64,000 nucleotides of DNA from Pseudogemmobacter humi (GTDB lineage Bacteria > Pseudomonadota > Alphaproteobacteria > Rhodobacterales > Rhodobacteraceae), in NCBI RefSeq assembly GCF_900609055.1, contig NZ_UXAW01000056.1:1-64000 (forward strand), given 5' to 3'. Positions 6,656-15,175 of this stretch are shown in pieces. Position numbers and translations under genes: made by a program. The notes beneath the pieces were generated by a model. The model made no database searches. It was not told the DNA's origin and saw only the letters and a list, made by a program, of their open reading frames with translations. The stretch's first letter is position 1. Each line of letters starts with the position of its first letter.

Positions 6656-7984
6656 TTATCCTGCGGCCAGGGCCGCTTGAACGGCTTCCAGGAAACGCTC
6701 CGCCTCGGGGCGGCGCAGGACCAGCGGGGGGCGGATCTTGAGGATGTTCGCCCCCGGCCCGGTGGCGCTGATCAGCACGCCGTTCTGCCGCATGTGATTG
6801 ACGATCCGGGCGGCCAGCCGGGCGTCGGGCGCGTCGGTGGCGCGGCTTTCCACGCATTCCACCGCGAGGAACAGGCCCGCGCCGCGTACATCGGCGATGT
6901 CGTCGCGGCCCCGGGCGATCTCCTGCAACCCCTGTCTGAGGAAACCGCCGATCTCGCGGGCGTTTTGCTGCAAGCCTTCGGCCTCGATCACGTCGAGCAC
7001 CGCCATCCCGGCGGCGGCGGCCACCGGATTGCCGCCGAACGTGTTGAAATAGCGCGCCTTCGCGCCGAATTCCGCCACCAGATCGGGGCGGATCGCCACC
7101 CCCGCCACCGGAAAGCCGTTGCCCATCGGCTTGCCCATCGTGACCATATCCGGCACGATTGCGTGGCGCTGAAAGCCCCAGAAGGCATCGCCGGTGCGGG
7201 CGAAGCCGGGCTGCACCTCGTCGGCGATGAACAGCCCGCCCTCGGCCCGGATCAGATCGGCCGCCGGTTTCAGAAAGCCCGCCGGATCGGGGCAGAGCCC
7301 GTCGCTGGAGAAGATCGTGTCGACGATGAATGCGGCGGGTTCGATCCCGTCCGCCCGCATCCCGGCGATGGCTTCGGCCAGCCCGGCTGCCAGCCGCGCG
7401 CCCTGTTCCGCCGCGGGCACGCGAAGCGCGTCGGGCGCTGCGATCAGCCGCACCCGCCTCCCGCGCGGCACGAAACCGCCCAGCGAGGGCGAGATTTCGG
7501 CCACCGCCTCGGTCAGCCCGTGATAGGCGAGCGAGGTGACGATCACCCCCTGCCGCCCGGTGAACGACCGCGCGATCCGCAGCGCGAGATCATTCGCCTC
7601 CGACCCGGTGCAGGTGAACATCATATGGCCGAGCGCGGCCGGAAGCGTCGCCAGCAGCCGCTCGGCATAAGTCACCACGCCGTCGTGCAGATAGCGGGTG
7701 TGGGTGTTCAGCAGGCCCATCTGGCGCGTCACCGCTTCGACCACCTTCGGATGGCAATGACCGACCGAGGCCACGTTGTTATAGGCGTCGAGCCAGGCGC
7801 GGCCCTTGTCGTCGTAAAGCCAGACGCCCTCGCCGCGCACCGGATGCAGCGGTTCTTCGTAGAACAGCCGGTAGGCCGGGCCGAGCACCCTGCCGCGCCT
7901 TTCGACCAGCGCCTGATCCGCCGGATCCAGCCCCGCCGCGCGCGCGGGGTCGAAGGCGTTCACCATGCTCTTGTCGCGGCTCAT
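6656..7984 (-). CDS. class III PLP aminotransferase / phospho-lyase-like protein
   Basis: 442 residues, full length for class III (ornithine/GABA type) PLP enzymes. CTGSEANDLALRIAR near 125 binds the cofactor phosphate, IADEVQPGFARTG has the pyridine-binding Asp (D255) and VTMGKPMGNGFPV carries the Schiff-base Lys (K285). The upstream neighbour, 4 bp away in the same operon, is a hydroxylysine-kinase-like phosphotransferase. In animals and some bacteria that kinase type pairs with AGXT2L proteins, class III enzymes that eliminate phosphate and ammonia from O-phosphoethanolamine or 5-phosphohydroxylysine instead of transaminating. By context this is the likely activity; plain transamination remains possible. 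Confidence 0.85.
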   Translation of the reverse strand: MSRDKSMVNAFDPARAAGLDPADQALVERRGRVLGPAYRLFYEEPLHPVRGEGVWLYDDKGRAWLDAYNNVASVGHCHPKVVEAVTRQMGLLNTHTRYLHDGVVTYAERLLATLPAALGHMMFTCTGSEANDLALRIARSFTGRQGVIVTSLAYHGLTEAVAEISPSLGGFVPRGRRVRLIAAPDALRVPAAEQGARLAAGLAEAIAGMRADGIEPAAFIVDTIFSSDGLCPDPAGFLKPAADLIRAEGGLFIADEVQPGFARTGDAFWGFQRHAIVPDMVTMGKPMGNGFPVAGVAIRPDLVAEFGAKARYFNTFGGNPVAAAAGMAVLDVIEAEGLQQNAREIGGFLRQGLQEIARGRDDIADVRGAGLFLAVECVESRATDAPDARLAARIVNHMRQNGVLISATGPGANILKIRPPLVLRRPEAERFLEAVQAALAAG

Positions 7985-7990
7985 CGCAGA

Positions 7991-9133
7991 TCACTCCGGT
8001 CGGGCCGCAAGGGCGGCGTCGCGCAACAGGCGGGCGGTCGCATCGGTGCCGATACGGCCGATCGCGTCGAGGCCACGCAGCGAGGCTTCGGCGTTGCGCA
8101 GGATATAGGCGGCATTCTCCGGGTAGCGGCGCGCGCGCCAGGCCGAGACCGCCAGCGTGGTGACGTGGCGCAGCCGGATCAGATCGGGCAGCAGCGCCAG
8201 TTCCTCCTCCTCCAGCGGCAGCACCGAGGCATAGCCGGCCACCATTTCGGCGACCCGCGCCAGAGGCGCCTCGCCCCCGGTGATGTGGTAGGAACAGGCC
8301 ACCGCCAGATCGCAGACCAGCGGTGTATGCACCATATCGCCGAAGTCGATGATCCCGGCGGGGCGGCCGGCCGCGTCCACCACCAGATTATGCGGGTTGA
8401 AGTCGTTATGGACGATCTGGGCGCGCAGATGCGGCAGGCGCGGCGCGAGTTCGGCATCGAAACGGTCGAGCGCCGCGCTCAGCCTTGCGCGCAGGGCCGG
8501 GTCGTCTGCGCCCTCCACCATCGGGCGCAGCCGGGCCGCCTGTTTGATGTCCCATTGCAGCACATGGCCCGCCGCCGGATGGAAGAAGCCGCGCAGCCCC
8601 AGCGTCAGCCGCCCGAGCAGCGCGCCGATGCCGCGGTGCAGATCCGGCCCGGGCTGCACCGCATGCAGCATGGTGCCCTCGACCCAGGTCAGCAGCCGCA
8701 CGACATGTTCCTGCCCCGACGGGCCGGTGACGATCCCCGACTCGCCGCCGTCGAGCGTCCGGCAGACCCGCTGCACCGGCAGCTCCGGGTCCACCGCCGC
8801 CAGCCAGGCCAGCGCCGCGGTCTGCATCGCGGTCACGCCGCGATCCTCGACCGCATTGGTGATTTTGAGCAGCGCCTGCGTGCCGCCGGGCAGGCGGATG
8901 TGGAAATTGGAATCGCGCTCCGATGCGAGCATCCGCATCTCGCCCGAGACGCCGAACATCCGCGCGGCGATCGCAGCCGCCGCCCCGGGCGCGATACCAG
9001 GCGGCGGATGCGACAGAAGCGCGTCCTCCGCCACCCCGCAATCGGGCAGGGGTGCGGAGCCGGCCCCCACCACGAAGGGCGGCAGTTCTTCGGGCATCCC
9101 GGCAGGGCTGGAAGCGGAACTGGTCGTCGCCAC
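7991..9133 (-). CDS. APH-fold kinase, hydroxylysine kinase-like
   Basis: 380 residues from a GTG at 9133 with AAGGA seven bases upstream; the frame stays open to 9208 without a better start. It has the aminoglycoside/choline kinase fold: ALLKI (ATP Lys, about 90), the catalytic loop HNDFNPHNLVVD (H242, D244, N249) and IIDFGD (D263). This resembles the hydroxylysine kinase (HYKK/AGPHD1) branch, which uses GTP or ATP to phosphorylate a small amino alcohol. It lies directly upstream of a class III PLP enzyme, so kinase plus phospho-lyase is a plausible two-step ammonia release from an amino alcohol or hydroxylated amino acid. Substrate not determined. Confidence 0.8.
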   Translation of the reverse strand: MATTSSASSPAGMPEELPPFVVGAGSAPLPDCGVAEDALLSHPPPGIAPGAAAAIAARMFGVSGEMRMLASERDSNFHIRLPGGTQALLKITNAVEDRGVTAMQTAALAWLAAVDPELPVQRVCRTLDGGESGIVTGPSGQEHVVRLLTWVEGTMLHAVQPGPDLHRGIGALLGRLTLGLRGFFHPAAGHVLQWDIKQAARLRPMVEGADDPALRARLSAALDRFDAELAPRLPHLRAQIVHNDFNPHNLVVDAAGRPAGIIDFGDMVHTPLVCDLAVACSYHITGGEAPLARVAEMVAGYASVLPLEEEELALLPDLIRLRHVTTLAVSAWRARRYPENAAYILRNAEASLRGLDAIGRIGTDATARLLRDAALAARPE

Positions 9134-9847
9134 GGGTGGAATCCTTGTTGCTGCGCCTCGGCCCGGCGGCAGGCCCCGCACCGGGGAATTGCGCCCGTGG
9201 CGAGGCATCCGCCGTTATCGACTACCAGCGCAGGGCCTGCGATGAAAGACGCAGGATCCGAACGGCGGAAAAATGACCCGGGCGCCCCCCTGGCCCCGCC
9301 GCCTGCCGTCCGGCGCGGAAATCGGCGTCCGGGCAGAGGAACATCCGCCTGCCCCGGTCATCGGTGATCACCTCGTCGGGCCGTGCGCGGCCTTCGGGAC
9401 CCGGAACGGCTGGTCACCGCAATCGAAGCGCCAGGGTCCGGAACGGCAGGGCATGGATGCGCCGTTCGCGCCTGGCCCCGGACAACCGGACCCCGAGGCT
9501 GCCCGGCAGTTTCGGATCGTCGAATTTCGGGATCGGCAGCGAGCCCATCATGACCTGCGGGTTCACCGGACCGAGGCCGGCGATCAACCCCTCTGCGATA
9601 AGGATCCACCGATCCGGCATCAGGCCGCCCGCGACATGCCCGACGGCGCATCGGCCCGTTGCGGGGCCTGTTCGCCGGTGCCGGGCCGTCCGGCGCCGTC
9701 AGGAGGTCGGGTCTGAGGCTGAGCATGGTTTGCGGCGCGGGGCGGCGGTTCAGGATGCCGTGCAGCCTGTTCGGGGCCACAGACAGAGGCGGCCCCGGGC
9801 TGATCTGCCGGAAGATCATCGCGGAATGCGGCTGCCGGGCGCGCGCC
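9134..9847. other. 714 bases, no gene supported
   Basis: Gap between two leftward genes. It contains overlapping open frames on both strands with compositions typical of non-coding GC-rich DNA. The most protein-like is a 68-codon minus frame at 9414-9620 (AEGLIAGLGPVNPQVMMGSL, PIPKFDDPKLPGSLG), which may be a decayed gene fragment, but I do not recognise a family. The promoter of the kinase gene is presumably near 9140-9250. Confidence 0.4.
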
Positions 9848-11479
9848 TCAGCCCTCACGCCGCATATGCGGCTTTTCCCTGCGGATCAGGTCGCTCGCGC
9901 GTTCCGCGACCATCATCACCGGCGCGTTGATATTGCCCGAGGTGATGTTCGGAAAGACCGAAGCATCCACCACCCGCAGCCCGGCCACGCCATGGACGCG
10001 CAATTCCGCATCGACCACGGAAGCCGCCGGATCCGTTCCCATCGCGCAGGTGCCGCAGAGATGGTAGATCGAGCCGCCCTGCTCGCGCAGATGGGTCAGC
10101 ATCGCCTCGTCATCGCCGCAGGACGGGCCGGGGGTGACTTCCTCGACGGTGACGGCCTTCAGCGCCGGGGCCTGCATGAAGCGGCGGATCAGGCGGCTGG
10201 CCTCGATCGCCTCGCGCCGGTCGCGTTCGGTCGCCAGATAGTTCAGCCGGATCCGTGGTGCGGCCGCGGGGTCGGCCGAGGCCAGCCCGATCCGCCCGCG
10301 GCTGTCGGGGCGGCAGGCGTTGAAGGCCAGGAGGAAGCCGGGATAGGGCTCGGGCTCCAGCTTCGCCTTGGTGCTTTGCGGAATCCGGTAGGACATCGGG
10401 TTGAAGTAAAGCTGCACGTTCGGCCCGTCTTCCGCCGATTCCGTGCGGAAAAAGCCGCCGGCCTGGTTCACGCTGAGCGCAAGCGGCCCCGAGCGCGCCA
10501 GCACATAGCGCATCCCGGCCCAGAGCTTGCCCCACCACGGGCGCAACTGATCGTTCAGCGTCGGCACGGTCGAGCGGTAATAGTAGCTGGCGCAGAGATG
10601 GTCCTGAAGGTTCGCCCCCACCGCCGGGGCCGCGCGCCTGACCGCGATGCCCTGCGCCGCCAGTTCCGCCGGATCGCCGATGCCCGAAAGCATCAGGATC
10701 TGCGGCGAGCCGACCGCGCCCGCCGAGAGGATGATCTCGCGCCGCGCGCTCACGGTTTCGACCGCGCCATTCGCGCGGATCTCGACCCCGGTGGCGCGGC
10801 CCGTCGCGTCGATCACCACTTTCTGCACCGTGACGCCGAGGCGCAGGGTCAGATTGGGCCGCGACAGTGCGGGCGCCAGAATGGCCTTGGAGCTGGACTG
10901 GCGCCTGCCCCTGGCGATGTTGGTCTCGTAGATCCCGGCGCCCTCGAACTGCGCGCCGTTGAAATCCCCGGACACCGGAAGCTGCAACTGCTGCGCGGCC
11001 TCAAGGAAACGGTCGCAGATCGGATGGGTCCGGCCCTTCATCGGCGTGATGCCGACCGGCCCCTGCGAGGAATGCCATTCCGTCTCGCCCGCCGGATGGT
11101 TCTCAAGTTTGCGAAACCAGGGCAGCACGGCGTCATAGCCCCAGCCCGGCCCGGCGGCCTTCGCCCAGTCGTCGAAATCGCTGCGCTGGCCGCGCACCCA
11201 GATCATCGCATTGATCGAGCCCGAGCCGCCCTGGACCTTGCCGCGCGGGCAATAGATCCGCCGGCCCGCCATGGCTTCCTCGGGTTCCGAGGAAAACATC
11301 CAGTTGGTCTTCGGGTTGAAATAGGACCGCGCATAGCCCGCGGGCATGTCGAACCAGAACGAGCGGTCCGGGCCGCCCGCCTCCAGCAGAAGGACATTGG
11401 TGTCCCGGTCCTCGCTCAGCCGCGCGGCAAGGATTGAGCCCGCGGAACCGGCGCCGATGATGATGTAATCGTATTCCAT
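9848..11479 (-). CDS. GMC-family FAD oxidoreductase (choline/alcohol dehydrogenase-like)
   Basis: 543 residues, normal for glucose-methanol-choline oxidoreductases. IIIGAGSAGSILAARL at the N-terminus binds the ADP part of FAD, GKVQGGSGSINAMIWVRG (about 80-97) is GMC signature 1, and SAGAVGSPQILMLSGIG near 255 is signature 2. The C-terminus has YHLCGTCAMGTDP with the active His and SGNINAP with the second active-site residue. It oxidises an alcohol to an aldehyde. It ends an operon led by an aldehyde dehydrogenase and an enolase-superfamily protein (3 bases from the latter), so its product may be handed to that dehydrogenase. Substrate unknown; BetA itself is only one possibility. Confidence 0.85.
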   Translation of the reverse strand: MEYDYIIIGAGSAGSILAARLSEDRDTNVLLLEAGGPDRSFWFDMPAGYARSYFNPKTNWMFSSEPEEAMAGRRIYCPRGKVQGGSGSINAMIWVRGQRSDFDDWAKAAGPGWGYDAVLPWFRKLENHPAGETEWHSSQGPVGITPMKGRTHPICDRFLEAAQQLQLPVSGDFNGAQFEGAGIYETNIARGRRQSSSKAILAPALSRPNLTLRLGVTVQKVVIDATGRATGVEIRANGAVETVSARREIILSAGAVGSPQILMLSGIGDPAELAAQGIAVRRAAPAVGANLQDHLCASYYYRSTVPTLNDQLRPWWGKLWAGMRYVLARSGPLALSVNQAGGFFRTESAEDGPNVQLYFNPMSYRIPQSTKAKLEPEPYPGFLLAFNACRPDSRGRIGLASADPAAAPRIRLNYLATERDRREAIEASRLIRRFMQAPALKAVTVEEVTPGPSCGDDEAMLTHLREQGGSIYHLCGTCAMGTDPAASVVDAELRVHGVAGLRVVDASVFPNITSGNINAPVMMVAERASDLIRREKPHMRREG

Positions 11480-11482
11480 GGC

Positions 11483-12721
11483 TCAGGCTTTCGCGGGCGG
11501 TTCTTTCCAGGACGTATCGGACTGCGCCCTGAAGTCGTGCGGGGTCTCCCACATCGACAGATGCAGCTTCGGGTCGCGATAGGGCGAATGGGCGGCGATC
11601 ACTTCCTTGTTCAGCGTGACGCCGAGGCCGGGCTTCGTGGAGGGGATGATCCAGCCGTCGGCCCAGGTCAGCGGCTCTTCCAGAACTTCGGCGTGGAAAC
11701 CGTCCCAGCGGCGGATGCTTTCCTGCACCAGGAAATTCGGCGTGGCGGTCGCAAGCTGCACGCTCGCGGCGGCGCCCACCGGCCCGTTGTAGAGATGCGG
11801 CGCGATCTGGGCGTAATGCACTTCGGCCAGCGCCGCGACCTTCTTGCCTTCCAGAATGCCGCCCACGCGCCCGAGGTTCATTTGCAGGATCGAGGCGCCG
11901 TTGTTTCTGAGCAGATCGTGGAATTCGTATTTCGTCGTCAGCCGCTCGCCCGCCGCGATCGGAATCGTGGTATGCGCGGCGACGCGGCCCATGGCCTCGC
12001 TTTGCCCCGGGGGGACCGGCTCCTCGAACCACAGGGGATCATAGGCTTCCAGCCTGCGCGCGAGGCGGATCGCGCCCGAGGTGGTCATCTGGCCGTGGGT
12101 GCCGAACAACAGATCGCAGCGGTTGCCCACCGCCTCGCGGATGCGGCGGCAGAAGGTTTCCGAGCGGTCCATGTCTTCGAGCGAAAGCTGATGCCCGCCC
12201 ATCACGGTATAGGGCCCGGCCGGGTCGAATTTCAGCGCGGTGAAGCCCTGTTCCATATATTCCAGCGCGCAATCGACGCTGAGTTCGATGTTGTTGTAAT
12301 CGTGCTCGCCTTTGGCGTTCTTCGGGTAGAGATAGGTGTAGGAGCGCAGTTTCTCATGCACCCGGCCGCCGATCAGCTCGTAGACCGGCTTGCCGGCCGC
12401 CTTGCCGATGATGTCCCAGCAGGCCATTTCCAGCCCCGAGACGATGCCCATCATGGTCAGATCCGGGCGCTGGGTGAAACCGCTGGAATAGGCGCGGCGG
12501 AAGAAGCGTTCCACGTGATGCGGGTCTTCGCCTTGCAGCAGACGCTCAAAGACGTCCCCGATGGCGGGGACCATGACCTTCGGGTGGAAGGTGGCGGCGT
12601 AGATCTCGCCCACGCCCTCGATCCCGTCGTCGGTGCGGAGCGTCACGAAGATCCAGTACATGCCGCCGATATGCGGCGGCGGCACGGCGACGATATGGGT
12701 CTCACAGGATACGAGCTTCAT
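11483..12721 (-). CDS. enolase-superfamily protein (mandelate racemase/MLE type, sugar-acid dehydratase-like)
   Basis: 412 residues from ATG at 12721. N-terminal capping domain to about residue 125, then the barrel with TALKFDP (catalytic Lys strand), LWFEEPVPP and PIAAGERLT (two metal-binding Glu) and YAQIAPHLYNGP (His near the end). The first metal position is odd: the strand reads LLFGTHGQMTTSG where most dehydratases have Asp-x-His; His is kept but the Asp is Gly or Thr. Members of this superfamily abstract a proton next to a carboxylate and dehydrate or epimerise acids. Operon with aldehyde dehydrogenase upstream and GMC oxidoreductase downstream, so an acid-sugar or polyol substrate is likely. 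Confidence 0.8.
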   Translation of the reverse strand: MKLVSCETHIVAVPPPHIGGMYWIFVTLRTDDGIEGVGEIYAATFHPKVMVPAIGDVFERLLQGEDPHHVERFFRRAYSSGFTQRPDLTMMGIVSGLEMACWDIIGKAAGKPVYELIGGRVHEKLRSYTYLYPKNAKGEHDYNNIELSVDCALEYMEQGFTALKFDPAGPYTVMGGHQLSLEDMDRSETFCRRIREAVGNRCDLLFGTHGQMTTSGAIRLARRLEAYDPLWFEEPVPPGQSEAMGRVAAHTTIPIAAGERLTTKYEFHDLLRNNGASILQMNLGRVGGILEGKKVAALAEVHYAQIAPHLYNGPVGAAASVQLATATPNFLVQESIRRWDGFHAEVLEEPLTWADGWIIPSTKPGLGVTLNKEVIAAHSPYRDPKLHLSMWETPHDFRAQSDTSWKEPPAKA

Positions 12722-12732
12722 GATCTTCCCCC

Positions 12733-14157
12733 TCACCAGCTCTGGATCACAAGGCGGGTCTGGGTGAAATCCAGCATCCCGTGCTTGCCGTCGTCGCCGC
12801 CCAGCCCCGAGCGTTTCCAGCCCGAATGATAGCCCTGATAGGGATCGGCCGGAGTGCGGTTGATATAGACCTCGCCCGCCTCGATGTTGTTCGCGACCTG
12901 CATCGCCTTGCGGTAATTCTCGGTATAGATCACCGAGGACAGGCCGAACTGGTGATCGTTCGCCATGTCCAGCGCGTCTTCGGTGGTCTCGTAGCGCAGG
13001 ACCGGCAGCACCGGGCCGAACACCTCTTCCTGGACGATCTCCATCTGCTGGCGGCAGTTGGTCAGCAGGGTGGGCGGGTAGAACCAGCCCGGCCCCTCGG
13101 GGATGAAGCCGCCGGTTTCCAGCCTCGCCCCGTCGTCGATGGCGCGTTCGACCATCTGATGGATGTTCAGCCGCGAATTGGCGTTGATCAGCGGCCCCAT
13201 CGCCTGGGGGTGCTGCATCCGGTCGCCGAAGCTGCGCGCGGCCATATGTTCGCGCAGCAGTTCGACGAAACGGTCGTGCACGCTGTCCTGGACATAGACC
13301 CGCTCGATGGCGGTGCAGAGCTGGCCGCAATGGGTGGTGCGCGAGGCGACCACGGCCGCGGCGGCCTTCTCCAGATCGGCGTCGGCCTCGATGATGGCGG
13401 GGGTCTTGCCGCCCAGTTCCAGCGAGGCTTTGGCGATGTTGACCTGGGAATATTCCAGCACCTTGCGCCCGGCGCCGACGCTGCCGGTCAGCGTGATCAT
13501 TCCCACTTTCGGATGGGTGCAGACGCTTTGCGCGGTCTGATGGGTCATCGCGACGATGTTGATCGCGCCGGCCGGAAAGCCGCTTTCGCGCACCGCGCGG
13601 GCGATTTCCAGCGCCGAGGAGGGCGTATTGTTCGAGGGCCGCGCCACCACCGTATTCCCCGCGATCAGCGCCGGGGCGATCTTCCGCATCAGCGTGTAGA
13701 CCGGGTAGTTGAACGGGATCAGCGCCGCGACCACACCGATGGGCTCGCGTTGCAGGAGAAGGTTCTCGTCGGGGCTGTCCGAGGGGATGATCTCGCCCTC
13801 GATCCGCCGCGCCCATTCGGCGTGGTAGCGGGTCAGTTCGGCGGCATAGACCACCTCACTGGTGGCATCCTCCAGGCTCTTGCCGGATTCCAGCGCCAGC
13901 GTGCCGCCGATCTTGTCCTTGCGCGCGACCAGCGCATCGGCCAGCGCCCGCAGATGGCCAGCGCGCTGCACGCTGGTCAGCCGGCGCCAGCCGCGCTGCG
14001 CATGGGCGGCGGCATCGACCGCGGCGCGGGCCTCGGCGGCGCTGGCGGCGGCGACATGGGCGATCTGCCCGCCGGTCGCGGGATTGAGCACCGCGACCAG
14101 CGTCTCGCCGTCCGAGGTGAGGAATTCGTTGTTGATGAAACTGCGATCAATCCGCAT
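12733..14157 (-). CDS. NAD(P)-dependent aldehyde dehydrogenase, lactaldehyde/glycolaldehyde-type
   Basis: 474 residues, close to E. coli AldA in length and pattern. Catalytic Cys is C281 in GQLCTAIERVYV, general base E247 in LELGG, Asn in IPFNYP. The coenzyme loop normally reading KPSE is RPSN here (VARPSNNTPS), an unusual change at residues that contact the adenosine ribose, so cofactor choice may differ. First gene of the leftward operon controlled from the IclR intergenic region; the enolase-superfamily gene follows after 11 bases. It oxidises an aldehyde, possibly the product of the GMC oxidoreductase. Confidence 0.85.
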   Translation of the reverse strand: MRIDRSFINNEFLTSDGETLVAVLNPATGGQIAHVAAASAAEARAAVDAAAHAQRGWRRLTSVQRAGHLRALADALVARKDKIGGTLALESGKSLEDATSEVVYAAELTRYHAEWARRIEGEIIPSDSPDENLLLQREPIGVVAALIPFNYPVYTLMRKIAPALIAGNTVVARPSNNTPSSALEIARAVRESGFPAGAINIVAMTHQTAQSVCTHPKVGMITLTGSVGAGRKVLEYSQVNIAKASLELGGKTPAIIEADADLEKAAAAVVASRTTHCGQLCTAIERVYVQDSVHDRFVELLREHMAARSFGDRMQHPQAMGPLINANSRLNIHQMVERAIDDGARLETGGFIPEGPGWFYPPTLLTNCRQQMEIVQEEVFGPVLPVLRYETTEDALDMANDHQFGLSSVIYTENYRKAMQVANNIEAGEVYINRTPADPYQGYHSGWKRSGLGGDDGKHGMLDFTQTRLVIQSW

Positions 14158-14221
14158 CGCGCCCGCTCCTCTGGCTGATGTCGGGGCGGAACTGAGACCA
14201 GCGCATCGGCGCTGTCAATGA

Positions 14222-14259
14222 AATTCCATATCAAGAATTATTATTCCATATGTGGAAAT
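14222..14259. promoter_or_regulatory. candidate IclR operator between divergent genes
   Basis: Three TTCCA-type half-sites lie in an AT-rich island: AATTCCATAT at 14222-14231, TATTCCATAT at 14242-14251 (a direct repeat with 20-base step) and the inverted ATGTGGAAAT at 14250-14259. The last two form the perfect palindrome TTCCA-TATG-TGGAA at 14244-14257. It sits between the leftward aldehyde dehydrogenase and the rightward iclR gene and overlaps the alternative GTG start at 14252, which argues for the downstream ATG as the real iclR start. Confidence 0.5.
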
Positions 14260-14302
14260 TTTATCCCATAATCCTGGCCCGGACCGCAGCAGGACCAGCC
14301 CC

Positions 14303-15055
14303 ATGACCGATCAGGAAAAAACCGCCGCCCCCGCCATCGACGGCTCGGTCGCCATCCTTGAGGTGCTGTCCTCGGCGCCCTGGCCCCTGCAATTGTCGGA
14401 CATCTGCGAGCGCACCGGGCTGGCGCAGGCCAGCGCGCATCGAATCGTCAATGCCATGCTGCGCCACCGGCTGGTTGCTTTGGCTCCGGGGCGGCGTAAG
14501 ACCTATATCATCGGCGCGCGGGTGTTTCAGTTCGCCTCGGCGATCTTCGCGCGCCAGCCCTTCGTGCCGCATTTCTACCCGATCGCGGAAATCCTGAAGA
14601 ACGAGATCCACCGCACCATCCTGCTCAGCCTGCCGGTGGGCCATCAGGTGGTGATCCTCGCCAAGCTGGACGCGCCCGCGAGCCAGCCGTTCAACGCCTA
14701 TGTCGGGCGCACCATGCCGATGCATCTTTCGGCTTCGGGGAAGGCGATCCTCGCCGCGCGGGGGGTGGAGGACCGGCTGGCATACCTGCGCGACGAGGGG
14801 CTGGGATCGGCGGCGGATCTGCCGCTGCTTGCGTCCGACCTGCAACGCGCGGCCCGGCTGGGCTATGCGGTCAGCCTGAACGAGATCCAGCAGGAGGTGG
14901 GCTGCGTCGCCGCGCCGGTGGTGAACGGGCGCGGCGAGCCGGTGGCGGCGATCAGCGCCTGTTTCACCGGCGAGGCGCTGACGCCGCAAACCGCCCGGCT
15001 CTGGTCGAAGCATGTGGTTCAGGCCGCGCGGCAGCTTTCCTCGCATATCCTCTGA
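14303..15055 (+). CDS. IclR-family transcriptional regulator
   Basis: 250 residues from ATG 14303 with AGGA eight bases upstream. The N-terminal winged helix (about 10-70: ILEVLSSAPWPLQLSDICER, then QASAHRIVNAMLRHRL) is followed by the IclR ligand-binding domain, with SASGKAILAA near 150 and EVGCVAAPVVNGRGEPVAAI near 205 typical of it. Such proteins sense a small acid or aromatic and repress or activate the adjacent catabolic genes. It lies between two divergent catabolic operons with half-sites in the intergenic region, so it likely controls both, especially the leftward aldehyde dehydrogenase operon. Confidence 0.9.
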   Translation: MTDQEKTAAPAIDGSVAILEVLSSAPWPLQLSDICERTGLAQASAHRIVNAMLRHRLVALAPGRRKTYIIGARVFQFASAIFARQPFVPHFYPIAEILKNEIHRTILLSLPVGHQVVILAKLDAPASQPFNAYVGRTMPMHLSASGKAILAARGVEDRLAYLRDEGLGSAADLPLLASDLQRAARLGYAVSLNEIQQEVGCVAAPVVNGRGEPVAAISACFTGEALTPQTARLWSKHVVQAARQLSSHIL

Positions 15056-15101
15056 TCCAGGCTCTGGCTTACGCCATGGGTCATGAGTTTTAGGAATGAC
15101 C

Positions 15102-15134
15102 TTTGCGCAATAGTCGTTTGTCGGATGGCGCAAA
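15102..15134 (+). promoter_or_regulatory. inverted repeat upstream of the aspartase-like gene
   Basis: TTTGCGC at 15102-15108 and GCGCAAA at 15128-15134 are exact inverted arms separated by 19 bases, about 45-75 bases upstream of the ATG at 15176. This could be an operator or part of the promoter of the rightward operon. Visual finding only. Confidence 0.35.
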
Positions 15135-15175
15135 ATGCCTTTTGCATAGGCGCATCCAGGGGGAGTGCCCGATTC

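Noticed and set aside
6251-9367. 1038-codon plus-strand open frame
   Set aside because: Antisense to the aminotransferase and kinase genes, which have full family motifs. Composition (His/Arg/Gly-rich) is typical of shadows in high-GC DNA.
9414-9620. 68-codon minus-strand open frame
   Set aside because: Protein-like composition but no family, no ribosome binding site seen and surrounded by non-coding sequence.
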